This document shows, one piece after another, positions 50,494-59,367 of a stretch of 64,000 nucleotides of DNA. Both the position numbers and the translations under genes were made by a program. The DNA comes from Paeniroseomonas aquatica (GTDB taxonomy: Bacteria; Pseudomonadota; Alphaproteobacteria; Acetobacterales; Acetobacteraceae). Below the pieces are notes generated by a model. The model saw only the letters and a list, made by a program, of their open reading frames with translations, was not told the origin of the DNA and ran no database searches. The stretch covers positions 1 to 64,000 of the forward strand of contig NZ_JAUFPN010000195.1 of the NCBI RefSeq assembly GCF_030409335.1, written 5' to 3'. Position 1 is the stretch's first letter, and each line of letters begins with the position of its first letter.

Positions 50494-51500
50494 ACGCTGC
50501 TGTCGGCAAACCCTCCTCCGCCGAGGCCATGCAATCCGCGCTGCGCGACGAAGCCGCGCAGGAACCGGACGCCGTCCACACCGGCCCGGTGAAGAAGGAA
50601 ACCCAGATCATCGCCATCTATGGGAAGGGCGGCATCGGCAAGTCCTTCACCCTGGCGAACCTCAGCTACATGATGGCGCAGCAGGGCAAGCGCGTGCTGC
50701 TCATCGGCTGCGACCCGAAATCCGACACCACCAGCCTGCTGTTCGGCGGCCGCGCCTGCCCGACCATCATCGAGACCAGCAGCAAGAAGAAGCTGGCCGG
50801 CGAGGCGGTGCAGATCGGCGACGTCTGCTTCAAGCGCGACGGCGTCTATGCCATGGAGCTCGGCGGCCCCGAGGTCGGCCGCGGCTGCGGCGGCCGCGGC
50901 ATCATCCACGGCTTCGAGCTGCTGGAGAAGCTCGGCTTCCACCAGTGGGACTTCGACTACGTGCTGCTCGACTTCCTCGGCGACGTGGTCTGCGGCGGCT
51001 TCGGCCTGCCGATCGCCCGCGACATGTGCCAGAAGGTCATCGTCGTCGGCAGCAACGACCTGCAATCCCTCTACGTCGCCAACAACGTCTGCTCGGCGGT
51101 GGACTACTTCCGGCGCCTGGGCGGCAACGTCGGCGTCGCCGGCCTGGTCATCAACAAGGACGACGGCACGGGTGAAGCGCAAGCCTTCGCCGCCGCGGTC
51201 GGCATCCCGGTCCTGTCGGCCATTCCCGCCGACGACGACATCCGCCGCAAGTCCGCCAACTATGAGATCGTCGGCACCCCCGGCAGCCCCTGGGCCAGCG
51301 TCTTCGAGACGCTCGCCGAGCAGGTTGCGACGGCCCCCCCGGTCCGCCCGACCCCGCTGACGCATGACGCGCTGCTCGGCCTGTTCAAGGGCGATGCGGT
51401 CGGCCGCGGCGTGGTGCTGAACCCCGCCACCATGGAAGACATGTGCGGCAGCGCCCTGGTCGAGAAGCCCTCCCTCGAAGTGGTCTACGAGGGCAGCTGA
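50490..51500 (+). CDS. bchX: Chlorophyllide a reductase iron protein
   Basis: A NifH-like ATPase (336 residues) that powers chlorophyllide a reductase (COR). Walker A is [10 protein letters not shown] (44-53); cluster cysteines are in GRGCGGRG (C133) and [10 protein letters not shown] (C168). The N-terminal arm and long C-terminal extension (ending EVVYEGS) distinguish it from BchL. Overlaps bchC; bchY follows after three bases. Confidence 0.96.
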   Translation: MNAAVGKPSSAEAMQSALRDEAAQEPDAVHTGPVKKETQIIAIYGKGGIGKSFTLANLSYMMAQQGKRVLLIGCDPKSDTTSLLFGGRACPTIIETSSKKKLAGEAVQIGDVCFKRDGVYAMELGGPEVGRGCGGRGIIHGFELLEKLGFHQWDFDYVLLDFLGDVVCGGFGLPIARDMCQKVIVVGSNDLQSLYVANNVCSAVDYFRRLGGNVGVAGLVINKDDGTGEAQAFAAAVGIPVLSAIPADDDIRRKSANYEIVGTPGSPWASVFETLAEQVATAPPVRPTPLTHDALLGLFKGDAVGRGVVLNPATMEDMCGSALVEKPSLEVVYEGS

Positions 51501-51503
51501 GCC

Positions 51504-52988
51504 ATGGCGACCGAAGCCCCCTCCTGCCACGGCGGCCGCGAGACCATGCTTGACGCCGCCCGCACCGCGGGCAAGTCGGAGCAGGTGGCCCGCATGCTGG
51601 CGGACTACCCGCGCGGCCCGCACGACCAGCCGCAGAGCATGTGCCCGGCCTTCGGCTCGCTGCGGGTCGGGCTGCGGATGCGCCGCACCGCGACCATCCT
51701 CTCGGGCAGTGCCTGCTGCGTCTATGGCCTGACCTTCACCAGCCACTTCTACGGCGCCAAGCGCACCGTCGGCTACGTGCCTTTCAATTCGGAATCCCTC
51801 GTCACCGGCAAGCTGTTCGAGGACATCCGCGAGGCGGTGCACGAGACCGCCAGGCCGGCGGACTACGACACCGTCATCGTGATCAACCTCTGCGTGCCCA
51901 CCGCCTCCGGCGTGCCGCTCGACCTGCTGCCGAAGCAGATCGACGGCGTCCGCATCATCGGCATCGACGTCCCCGGCTTCGGCGTCCCGACCCATGCCGA
52001 GGCCAAGGACGTCCTCGCCGGCGCCATGCTCCGCTATGCCCGCAACGAGGCCGAGGCCGGCCCCGTCGCCCGCCCCCGCAACCTGGTGGATGGCGAGCCG
52101 ACCGTCGCCCTCATCGGCGAGCTGTTTCCCGCCGACCCGATGGGCGTCGCCGCCCTGCTCGCGCCCATGGGCCTCGCCGTCGCGCCGCAGACCCCGGCCC
52201 GGGAATGGCGCGACCTCTACGCCGCGCTCGACTGCGAGGTCGCCGCCGCGGTGCATCCCTTCTACACCGCCAGCATCCGCGAGTTCCGCGCCGCCGGCCG
52301 CCCCGTGGTGGGCTCCGGCCCGGTCGGCGTGGAGGGCACCGAGGCCTGGCTCAACGCCATCGGCCGCGCCGCCGGCTTGCCGCAATCCCGCATCGACCTC
52401 GCCCTCGGCAAGGCACTGCCCGCCATCCGCGCCGCGCTCGATGCCGCGCCCATCAAGGCCCGCGTCACCGTCTCCGGCTACGAGGGCTCGGAACTGCTGG
52501 TCGCCCGGCTGCTGGTCGAGGCCGGCGCCGAGGTGCCCTATGTCGGCACCGCCTGCCCACGCACCGAATGGTCCGAGGCCGACCGCGCCTGGCTCGCCTC
52601 CCGCGGCACCCATGTCCAGTACCGCGCCAGCCTGGAGCAGGACATGGCGGCGATGCTGGAGGTGAAGCCCGACCTCGCGCTCGGCACCACGCCGCTGGTG
52701 CAGAAGGCGAAGGAGCAGGGCATCCCGGCGCTCTACTTCACCAACATGGTCTCCGCCCGGCCGCTGTTCGGCCCGGCCGGCGCCGGCTCCATGGCCGCCA
52801 TCGTCGCGGCGCAGACCAGGGGGCGGGAGCGCTTCGGCCGCATGGTCAGCTTCTTCGAGGGCGTCGGCACCCCCGATGGCGCCGGCTACGGCTTCCGCGA
52901 GAAGCCGGTCGACCCGCCCGGCTTCCGCGACCGCCAGCGCAAGCTGCGGGCGGCCAAGGCCAAGGCCGAAGAAGCGGTGGGGACGTAA
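51504..52988 (+). CDS. bchY: Chlorophyllide a reductase subunit Y
   Basis: A nitrogenase-like catalytic subunit (494 residues) that with BchZ and BchX reduces ring B to the bacteriochlorin; COR can also reduce the 8-vinyl group in some species, which matters because no bciA/bchJ is seen here. Cysteines for the interface cluster occur in [11 protein letters not shown] (C47) and [10 protein letters not shown] (C71/C72), with NLCVPTASG later. [30 protein letters not shown] is a BchY landmark. Confidence 0.95.
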   Translation: MATEAPSCHGGRETMLDAARTAGKSEQVARMLADYPRGPHDQPQSMCPAFGSLRVGLRMRRTATILSGSACCVYGLTFTSHFYGAKRTVGYVPFNSESLVTGKLFEDIREAVHETARPADYDTVIVINLCVPTASGVPLDLLPKQIDGVRIIGIDVPGFGVPTHAEAKDVLAGAMLRYARNEAEAGPVARPRNLVDGEPTVALIGELFPADPMGVAALLAPMGLAVAPQTPAREWRDLYAALDCEVAAAVHPFYTASIREFRAAGRPVVGSGPVGVEGTEAWLNAIGRAAGLPQSRIDLALGKALPAIRAALDAAPIKARVTVSGYEGSELLVARLLVEAGAEVPYVGTACPRTEWSEADRAWLASRGTHVQYRASLEQDMAAMLEVKPDLALGTTPLVQKAKEQGIPALYFTNMVSARPLFGPAGAGSMAAIVAAQTRGRERFGRMVSFFEGVGTPDGAGYGFREKPVDPPGFRDRQRKLRAAKAKAEEAVGT

Positions 52989-52992
52989 GGCG

Positions 52993-54429
52993 ATGCTCGT
53001 CCTCGACCACGATCGCGCCGGCGGCTACTGGGGCGCCGTCTATGCCTTCACCGCGGTGCGCGGCCTGCGCGTCGTCATCGACGGCCCGGTCGGCTGCGAG
53101 AACCTGCCCGTCACCGCCGTGCTGCACTACACCGACGCGCTGCCGCCGCACGAGCTGCCGGTCGTCGTCACCGGCCTCGACGAGGACAGCCTCTCGAAGA
53201 ACGGCACCGAGGATTCCATGCGCCGCGCCTCGGCGACGCAGGACCCGGACCTGCCCGCGGTGGTGGTCACCGGCAGCATCGCCGAGATGATCGGCGGCGG
53301 CGTGACGCCCGAGGGCAGCAACCTCCGCCGCTTCATCCCCCGCACCATCGACGAGGACCAGTGGCAGGCGGCCGACCGCGCCATCAACTGGCTCTGGACC
53401 GAATTCGGCGCGAAGAAGGTGCGCGCCCGCAAGCCCGGCCTGCCGCCGCGCGTGAACATCATCGGCCCCATCTACGGCACCTTCAACATGCCGTCGGACC
53501 TCGCCGAGATCCGCCGCCTGGTCGAGGGCATCGGCTGCACCATCAACCTGGTCTTCCCGCTCGGCTCCCACATCGAGGACGTGGCCAAGCTGCCGGACGC
53601 CGACGTCAACATCTGCATGTACCGCGAGTTCGGCCGGAAACTGTGTGAGACGCTCGACCGCCCCTACCTGATGGCGCCGATCGGCCTCTTCGCCACCACC
53701 AATTTCCTCCGCAAGCTCGGCGAGCTGACCGGCCTCGACCCCGAGCCCTTCATCGAGCGCGAGAAGCACACCACCATCAAGCCGATCTGGGATCTCTGGC
53801 GCTCCGTCACGCAGGATTTCTTCGCGACGGCCAGTTTCGCCATCGTGGCGACCGAGACCTACGTCCGCGGCTTCCGGCGTTTCCTCGAGGAGGAGATGGG
53901 CGTGCCCTGCGCCTTCTCCTTCGCCCGCCAGCCGGGGATGAAGACCGACAACGCCGCGGTCCGCGCCGCCATCCGCGCCACGCCGCACCTGGTTCTGTTC
54001 GGCAGCTACAACGAGCGGATGTACGCGGCCGAGGCCAAGGCCCGCAGCACCTACATCCCGGCGAGCTTCCCCGGCGCGATCATCCGCCGCGCCACCGGCA
54101 CGCCCTTCATGGGCTATGCCGGCGCCACCTACATCGTGCAGGAATACTGCAACGCTCTGTTCGACGCGCTGTTTCACATCCTTCCCCTCGGCACCGACCT
54201 CGACAAGGTCGAGGCGACGCCGGCCCGCCCCGCCGAGCGCTGGGACGCCGAGGCGCAATCCCTGCTCGAGCGGCACCTCGAGACGGAGCCCTTCCTCATC
54301 CGCATCTCCGCCGCCAAGCGCCTGCGCGACCGCGCCGAGCGCGACGCGCGCGAAGCCGGCGAGGCCGGCGTCACCGCGCCCCGCGTCGCGCGGCTGCTGC
54401 ACGAGCTCGCGGAGGGCCGGGTCGGATGA
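52993..54429 (+). CDS. bchZ: Chlorophyllide a reductase subunit Z
   Basis: The partner subunit of BchY (478 residues). [25 protein letters not shown] and [28 protein letters not shown] (C35 as cluster ligand) are characteristic, as are [17 protein letters not shown] and the C-terminal helical domain ending LHELAEG. The stop overlaps an ATG that opens a 49-codon frame running into pufB; a genuine pufQ is not found between bchZ and pufB. Confidence 0.95.
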   Translation: MLVLDHDRAGGYWGAVYAFTAVRGLRVVIDGPVGCENLPVTAVLHYTDALPPHELPVVVTGLDEDSLSKNGTEDSMRRASATQDPDLPAVVVTGSIAEMIGGGVTPEGSNLRRFIPRTIDEDQWQAADRAINWLWTEFGAKKVRARKPGLPPRVNIIGPIYGTFNMPSDLAEIRRLVEGIGCTINLVFPLGSHIEDVAKLPDADVNICMYREFGRKLCETLDRPYLMAPIGLFATTNFLRKLGELTGLDPEPFIEREKHTTIKPIWDLWRSVTQDFFATASFAIVATETYVRGFRRFLEEEMGVPCAFSFARQPGMKTDNAAVRAAIRATPHLVLFGSYNERMYAAEAKARSTYIPASFPGAIIRRATGTPFMGYAGATYIVQEYCNALFDALFHILPLGTDLDKVEATPARPAERWDAEAQSLLERHLETEPFLIRISAAKRLRDRAERDAREAGEAGVTAPRVARLLHELAEGRVG

Positions 54430-54564
54430 CCGCCCCCGCCATCGCCTCTGGCCCACCCGGCACGCCGGGCTGCCAGACACCCGTGGCATCTCCCGCCACG
54501 GCCATCCCTGCTGCGCGGGCGAAGCGCGGTAACGGCCGCGAGGCCAGTTCAAGGAGATCCGACT

Positions 54565-54750
54565 ATGGCGGATAGCTACAGGTCCCCTTCCGGATTGACG
54601 GAAGCGGAAGCGAAGGAAGTCCACAACCTGCTCATCAAGGGCTGGGCCTTCGCCGTCTTCGCCTCGATGGGCGCGCATATCCTGGTGTGGCTCTGGCGCC
54701 CGCTGGTCTACGGGAACTCGGTCGTTCCGCCGGACTGGCGCTTCTTCTGA
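54565..54750 (+). CDS. pufB: Light-harvesting 1 beta polypeptide
   Basis: A 61-residue LH1 beta chain. After the polar N-terminus (SGLTEAEAKEVHNLLIKGW) comes one membrane helix with the bacteriochlorophyll-ligating histidine in FASMGAHILVWLWRPLVY. The C-terminal WRF pattern is usual. AAGGAG eight bases before the ATG is one of the strongest ribosome sites in the window, fitting the high demand for antenna proteins. Followed by pufA after 44 bases. Confidence 0.97.
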   Translation: MADSYRSPSGLTEAEAKEVHNLLIKGWAFAVFASMGAHILVWLWRPLVYGNSVVPPDWRFF

Positions 54751-54794
54751 GCAACCCGGCAGCGTCCTGACGCCGCCCAGGAAAGGAACAGACC

Positions 54795-54995
54795 ATGCAG
54801 AACATGCATAAGATGTGGATGCTGTTTGATCCACGTCGCTCCCTGGTTCTCGCCGCGATCGGCGTGATCCTGGTCGCCCTGGTGATCCATTTCGTGGTGC
54901 TGAGTTCGCCGCGCTACTGCGATCACCTCGGCTGGTGCTCGACGGCGCAGAATTTCACGCCAGGCCAGCCCGCGGTGCGTCCGCCCGTTCGGTAG
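54795..54995 (+). CDS. pufA: Light-harvesting 1 alpha polypeptide
   Basis: A 66-residue LH1 alpha chain. [20 protein letters not shown] leads into one membrane helix, with the bacteriochlorophyll-ligating histidine in [10 protein letters not shown]. The periplasmic tail is about 25 residues with two cysteines ([10 protein letters not shown]), somewhat unusual for this small protein. AAGGA precedes the first ATG at eight bases; a second ATG three codons in is possible. Confidence 0.96.
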   Translation: MQNMHKMWMLFDPRRSLVLAAIGVILVALVIHFVVLSSPRYCDHLGWCSTAQNFTPGQPAVRPPVR

Positions 54996-55021
54996 CTTCG
55001 GGCAAACCGCTCCGGAACAGC

Positions 55022-55052
55022 GGACGAGGCTGGCGGCCCGCCCGTCTCGTCC
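55022..55052 (+). other. Intercistronic stem-loop between pufA and pufL
   Basis: GGACGAG (55022-55028) pairs with CTCGTCC (55046-55052), and the inner GGCGG/CCGCC extends the stem. The 119-base pufA-pufL gap otherwise has no gene. In Rhodobacter a hairpin at the same place stabilises pufBA mRNA and partly terminates transcription, raising LH1 over RC. The same role is inferred here. Confidence 0.6.
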
Positions 55053-55114
55053 ACTGTCGAGGGGTACTGCGCGGCGGGTATGGCACTGTCCCGCGCGGAT
55101 GGGAGGGTCAAGCG

Positions 55115-55939
55115 ATGGCCATGCTGAGCTTTGAACAAAAGTACCGTGTCCGCGGCGGTACACTCGTCGGCGGCGATCTCTTCGATTTCTGGATCGGCCC
55201 CTTCTGGGTCGGCTTCTTCGGCATCACCACGGCCTTCTTCACCTTCCTCGGCACGGCGCTGATCCTCTATGGCGCGGCGATCGGCGGGACCTGGAATCCG
55301 TGGCTGATCAACATCGCCCCGCCCGACCTGAAATACGGCCTCGGCTTCGCGCCGATGCGCGAGGGCGGCCTCTGGCAGGTCATCACCATCTGCGCGCTGG
55401 GCGCCTTCGTCTCCTGGACGCTGCGCCAGGCCGAGATCTCCCGCAAGCTCGGCATGGGCTACCACATCCCCATCGCCTACAGCGTCGCGGTCTTCGCCTA
55501 CTTCTCGCTGGTGGTCATCCGCCCAGTGCTGATGGGCGCCTGGGGGCACGGCTTCCCCTATGGCATCTTCAGCCATCTCGACTGGGTGTCGAACGTCGGC
55601 TACCAGCACCTGCACTTCCACTACAATCCCGCGCACATGATCGCGGTGACCTTCTTCTTCACCACGGTGCTCGCGCTGTCGCTGCACGGCGCCCTCGTGC
55701 TCTCGGCGCTGAACCCGCCCCGCGGCGAGCCGGTGAAGACCTCGGAGCACGAGAACACCTTCTTCCGCGACCTCATTGGCTATTCCATCGGCACGCTCGG
55801 CATCCACCGGCTCGGCCTCTTCGTGGCGCTGTCGGCCGGCTTCTGGAGCGCGGTCTGCATCATCATCAGCGGCCCCTTCTGGACCCGCGGCTGGCCGGAA
55901 TGGTGGAGCTGGTGGGCCAACCTGCCGGTCGGGCGATAG
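55115..55939 (+). CDS. pufL: Photosynthetic reaction centre L subunit
   Basis: The L subunit (274 residues, five membrane helices) binding bacteriochlorophylls, bacteriopheophytin and [38 protein letters not shown] is the normal N-terminus; [25 protein letters not shown] contains the special-pair and accessory ligands and [10 protein letters not shown] an iron-ligand histidine. GGGAGGGT precedes the ATG. The pufM start follows 15 bases after the stop. Confidence 0.98.
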   Translation: MAMLSFEQKYRVRGGTLVGGDLFDFWIGPFWVGFFGITTAFFTFLGTALILYGAAIGGTWNPWLINIAPPDLKYGLGFAPMREGGLWQVITICALGAFVSWTLRQAEISRKLGMGYHIPIAYSVAVFAYFSLVVIRPVLMGAWGHGFPYGIFSHLDWVSNVGYQHLHFHYNPAHMIAVTFFFTTVLALSLHGALVLSALNPPRGEPVKTSEHENTFFRDLIGYSIGTLGIHRLGLFVALSAGFWSAVCIIISGPFWTRGWPEWWSWWANLPVGR

Positions 55940-55954
55940 GGGGAGGACCGAGAC

Positions 55955-57010
55955 ATGCCTGAATACCAGAACATCTTCACCCGCCTGCAGGTCCGGGGGC
56001 CGATCTACTCCGGCGTCCCGCTCAGCGCCGAGCACAACACCCGCCAGGCGCGCACCGGCATCAACCACCTCTTCGGCATGCTGGGCGATGCCCAGGTCGG
56101 CCCGATCTACCTCGGGATGACCGGGCTGCTGTCGATCATCTGCGGCTTCATCGCCTTCGAGATCATCGGCCTGGTCATGCTCGACAGCGTCGGCTGGAGC
56201 CTGTCGCAGTTCATCCGGCAGTTGCCCTGGCTGGCGCTCGAGCCGCCCTCGCCGGCCTATGGCCTGCGCTTCCCGCCGCTGAACGAGGGCGGCTGGTGGA
56301 TCGTCGCCGGCTTCTTCCTCTCGCTCTCGGTCGTGCTCTGGTGGGTGCGGACCTACCGGCGGGCGCGGGCGCTCGGCATGGGCACCCATGTCGCCTGGGC
56401 CTTCGCCGCGGCGCTGTGGCTCTACTTCGTGCTGGGCTTCATCCGCCCGGTGCTGATGGGCAGCTGGAGCGAGGCGGTGCCCTTCGGCATCTTCCCGCAC
56501 CTCGACTGGACCGCCGCCTTCTCGATCCGCTACGGCAACCTGTTCTACAACCCGTTCCATGCGCTGAGCATCGTCTTCCTCTACGGCTCGACGCTGCTGT
56601 TCGCCATGCATGGTGCGACCATCCTGGCGCTCGGCCGCTTCGGCGGCGAGCGCGAGATCGAGCTGGTGCTGGACCGCGGCACCGCGGCCGAGCGCGGCGC
56701 GCTGTTCTGGCGCTGGTGCATGGGCTTCAACGCCACCTTCGAATCGATCCACCGCTGGGCCTGGTGGTTCGCCGTCCTCTGCCCGCTGACCGGGGGCATC
56801 GGCATCCTGCTGACCGGCACGGTGGTCGACAACTGGTACCTCTGGGCGGTGGAGCACAACTTCGCGCCGCAATACCCGGCCGGCAGCTTCTCGGGCCTGC
56901 CCGACCCGGCCACCCTGCCGCCGGCCGAGCCCTTCACCGCCCCCTCGGTCGCCCCGGCCCTGGTGCCCACGCCCACGGCGCCCACCCCCCTGGGAGGAGC
57001 AGTGCAATGA
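55955..57010 (+). CDS. pufM: Photosynthetic reaction centre M subunit
   Basis: The M subunit (351 residues, five membrane helices), partner of L. It starts [16 protein letters not shown] and has the pigment segment [25 protein letters not shown], then the iron-ligand region with GERE. The enzyme core ends near residue 325 ([13 protein letters not shown]-type region, here [13 protein letters not shown]). About 25 further Pro/Ala/Thr-rich residues follow, making it longer than most M subunits. The stop overlaps the pufC start. Confidence 0.98.
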   Translation: MPEYQNIFTRLQVRGPIYSGVPLSAEHNTRQARTGINHLFGMLGDAQVGPIYLGMTGLLSIICGFIAFEIIGLVMLDSVGWSLSQFIRQLPWLALEPPSPAYGLRFPPLNEGGWWIVAGFFLSLSVVLWWVRTYRRARALGMGTHVAWAFAAALWLYFVLGFIRPVLMGSWSEAVPFGIFPHLDWTAAFSIRYGNLFYNPFHALSIVFLYGSTLLFAMHGATILALGRFGGEREIELVLDRGTAAERGALFWRWCMGFNATFESIHRWAWWFAVLCPLTGGIGILLTGTVVDNWYLWAVEHNFAPQYPAGSFSGLPDPATLPPAEPFTAPSVAPALVPTPTAPTPLGGAVQ

Positions 57011-58092
57011 GCCTCGTCATCAAGGCCGCGGCGGCGGCGGCGGCCCTGCTTGCCGGCGGCGCGCTGCTGACCACCTTCGAGGCCCCGCCGGTCGAGACCG
57101 TGCAGCTCGGCTTCCGCGGCTTGGCCATGGAGCAGGTCTACAACCCCCGGTTTCTGGCCCGTGACGAGGCGGCGAACATCGTCCCCGCCGTCATCCCGAA
57201 GGTCGGGGCGGCGGGGCCCAAGGCCGGCGCCATCTACCGCAACGTCCAGGTGCTGGGGGAGCTCTCGGTCACCGAATTCGCCCGGACCATGGCGGCGCTC
57301 ACCACCTGGGTGGCGCCGGCGCAGGGCTGCAACTACTGCCACAACCCGGAGAACATGGCCTCCGACGAGGTCTATACCAAGGTCGTCTCGCGCCGGATGC
57401 TGCAGATGGTCGCCCGCATCAATGCGGAGTGGAAGCCGCATGTCCAGGAGACGGGCGTCACCTGCTACACCTGCCACCGCGGCAACCCGGTCCCGGCCGC
57501 GGCCTGGAGCCAGATCACCACGCCGCCCCGCACCGCGGGCCTGTCCGGCGGCACCGCCGGGCAGAACCTGGCCAGCCCGGCGGTCGGGCTGTCCTCCTTG
57601 CCCTACGACCCCTTCACCCCCTTCCTGGCGCAGGGCGAGACCCCGGCGAACATCCGGGTGGTGGCGCGGGACCACCTCGCCGGCCGGCCCAACCCGGGCA
57701 CCAAGGAGACCGAGTGGACCTATGGGCTGATGATCCACATGTCGACCTCGCTCGGGGTCAACTGCACCGCCTGCCACAACAGCCGGGCCTTCTCCCGCTG
57801 GGAGCAGAGCACGCCGCAGCGGACCAATGCCTGGCACGGGATCCGCATGGTGCGGGACCTGAACCTCAACTACATCACCCCGCTGGCCCCGATCTTCGCC
57901 GCCCATCCGAACGGCCCGGCCAGCGGCCCCGTCAGCGCCCGGGTGGGGCCGGAGGGGGACCCGCTGAAGGTGAACTGCAGCACCTGCCATCAGGGGGTGA
58001 ACAAGCCCCTGCTCGGCGTCTCCATGCTGCGGGACTACCCGGAGCTGAACGCGGTGCGGGACCAGGGGGCGCCGCCGCCGATCCGGCAATGA
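57007..58092 (+). CDS. pufC: Tetrahaem reaction-centre cytochrome c subunit
   Basis: A 361-residue periplasmic subunit that re-reduces the special pair. Four CxxCH motifs are visible: CNYCH (108-112), CYTCH (153-157), CTACH (253-257) and CSTCH (324-328). The N-terminal hydrophobic segment (about 5-22) has no lipobox cysteine, so it is probably an uncleaved membrane anchor rather than a lipoprotein. Translation is coupled to pufM by ATGA. Two strong hairpins follow the gene. Confidence 0.97.
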   Translation: MSLVIKAAAAAAALLAGGALLTTFEAPPVETVQLGFRGLAMEQVYNPRFLARDEAANIVPAVIPKVGAAGPKAGAIYRNVQVLGELSVTEFARTMAALTTWVAPAQGCNYCHNPENMASDEVYTKVVSRRMLQMVARINAEWKPHVQETGVTCYTCHRGNPVPAAAWSQITTPPRTAGLSGGTAGQNLASPAVGLSSLPYDPFTPFLAQGETPANIRVVARDHLAGRPNPGTKETEWTYGLMIHMSTSLGVNCTACHNSRAFSRWEQSTPQRTNAWHGIRMVRDLNLNYITPLAPIFAAHPNGPASGPVSARVGPEGDPLKVNCSTCHQGVNKPLLGVSMLRDYPELNAVRDQGAPPPIRQ

Positions 58093-58097
58093 CCGCC

Positions 58098-58124
58098 GCG
58101 GCCCGGCGCCTGGCGCCGGGCCGC
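58098..58124 (+). terminator. Strong hairpin immediately after pufC
   Basis: GCGGCCCGGCGCC (58098-58110) and GGCGCCGGGCCGC (58112-58124) form a perfect 13-bp stem around one base, starting six bases after the pufC stop. There is no T-run, so it could be a 3'-end stabiliser or act with another factor in termination of the puf transcript. Confidence 0.6.
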
Positions 58125-58131
58125 CCGGCCA

Positions 58132-58175
58132 GGCCGGCAGCATCCCCGGGGCAGGTCGCCGGGGTGCTGCCGGCC
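58132..58175 (+). terminator. Second long hairpin after pufC
   Basis: An 18-base arm (58132-58149) and a 17-base arm (58159-58175) are complementary except for one bulged T, with a 9-base loop. It follows the first hairpin by seven bases. The pair forms a double barrier at the end of the puf operon. No T-run follows. Confidence 0.55.
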
Positions 58176-58220
58176 ACGTCACATCCGCCTTGCGGCGGCG
58201 GGTTTGGCGCGGGGGATGGG

Positions 58221-58248
58221 TTGCGGGGTTACCGGCATCGGCTATATG
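58221..58248 (+). promoter_or_regulatory. Possible promoter for dihaem cytochrome gene
   Basis: TTGCGG (58221-58226) and TATATG (58243-58248) are spaced by 16 bases, 73 bases before the cytochrome ATG. Both are imperfect matches to sigma-70 hexamers, but the position after the puf hairpins supports a separate transcript. Confidence 0.35.
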
Positions 58249-58320
58249 GAACCTGAACCTTCCCGCGCGCCTGCCTGGCGCGGTCAACCGTCCGTTGCTG
58301 CTCCGAGGACGTCACCGCAT

Positions 58321-59316
58321 ATGAATTCGCTCGAGCTGAACAAGGTCTTCGCCGCGGTGCTCACCGCCGGGATCACCTTCATGGTGGCCGGTCAGGTCGG
58401 CAAGATCCTGGTCCACGGCGAGAAGCCGCATGAAAGCGCCATCCTGATCGGCGACCCCTCCGGCGGCGCCCCCGCCGGCTCCGGCCCGGCGGCCCCCGCC
58501 GGGCCGGAGCCGATCTCGGGCCTGCTCGCCAGCGCCGATGTGGAAGCCGGCCAGCAGATCGCCGCCCGCAACTGCGGCGCCTGCCACAGCTTCAACCAGG
58601 GCGGCAAGGCCGGCATCGGCCCCAACCTCTACGGCATCGTCGGCGCGCCGCATGGCCATGCCGAGGGTTTCAACTATTCCGCCGCCATCAAGGGCAAGGC
58701 CGGCCCCTGGAACTACGACGAGCTGAACGCCTGGCTGTACAAGCCGGCGACCTATGCCCCCGGCACCCGCATGGCCTATGCCGGCCTGGCCAATACCCAG
58801 CAGCGCGCCAATGTGGTCGCCTATCTGCGGAGCCTGTCGCCCAACCCGGCGCCCCTGCCGCCGGCCGGCCAGCCCGCCGCCGCCGCGACCCCCGCCGCCC
58901 CGATGGGCACGGCCCCGGGCACCCCCCCCGCCGCCCGGCCCGTCTCCAATGCGGAACTGGCGCCGATCGGCCCGCTGCTCGCCGCCGCCAATGTCGAGAA
59001 CGGCGCCGCCCTGGCCCGCCGCACCTGCGGCGTCTGCCACACCTTCACCGAAGGCGGGCGCAACGGCGTCGGCCCCAACCTCTATGACGTGGTCGGCAAG
59101 CCGCATGGCCACCTCGAGAATTTCAACTACTCGGCGGCGCTGAAGGCCAAGACCGGCCCCTGGAACTACGAGGAGCTGAACGCCTGGCTCAACAAGCCGG
59201 CGACCTATGCCCCCGGCACCCGCATGGTCCTGGCCGGCATCCCCAAGCCGGAAGACCGCGCCGACATCATCGCCTATCTGCGCAGCCTCTCGCCCAACCC
59301 GCAGCCGCTGCCCTGA
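58321..59316 (+). CDS. Membrane-anchored cytochrome c with two tandem class-I haem domains
   Basis: A 331-residue cytochrome. An uncleaved N-terminal anchor (about 8-30) and a Gly/Ala/Pro linker precede two similar c-type domains. Domain 1 has CGACH (85-89) with axial methionine M151 in PGTRMAYAG; domain 2 has CGVCH (236-240) with M302 in PGTRMVLAG. They share GPNLY, FNYSAA, GPWNYEELNAWL-like and KPATYAPGTRM blocks, so they arose by duplication. Each resembles cytochrome cy/CycM (c552), which shuttles electrons from bc1 to RC or oxidase. Its place downstream of pufC suggests a role as RC electron donor. Confidence 0.9.
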   Translation: MNSLELNKVFAAVLTAGITFMVAGQVGKILVHGEKPHESAILIGDPSGGAPAGSGPAAPAGPEPISGLLASADVEAGQQIAARNCGACHSFNQGGKAGIGPNLYGIVGAPHGHAEGFNYSAAIKGKAGPWNYDELNAWLYKPATYAPGTRMAYAGLANTQQRANVVAYLRSLSPNPAPLPPAGQPAAAATPAAPMGTAPGTPPAARPVSNAELAPIGPLLAAANVENGAALARRTCGVCHTFTEGGRNGVGPNLYDVVGKPHGHLENFNYSAALKAKTGPWNYEELNAWLNKPATYAPGTRMVLAGIPKPEDRADIIAYLRSLSPNPQPLP

Positions 59317-59331
59317 ACCGGGGGGCTGAAG

Positions 59332-59361
59332 GAAGGCCCCGGGGGCGACCCCGGGGCCTTC
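59332..59361. terminator. Bidirectional terminator-type hairpin
   Basis: GAAGGCCCCGGGG (59332-59344) pairs perfectly with CCCCGGGGCCTTC (59349-59361) around a GCGA tetraloop. It lies between the stop of the dihaem cytochrome (plus) and the stop of the VWA gene (minus), and probably ends transcripts from both sides. Confidence 0.75.
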
Positions 59362-59367
59362 GTCAAT

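Noticed and set aside
54430-54564. Possible pufQ between bchZ and pufB
   Set aside because: The gap is only 135 bases, too short for pufQ, and the available 49-codon frame has no membrane helix.
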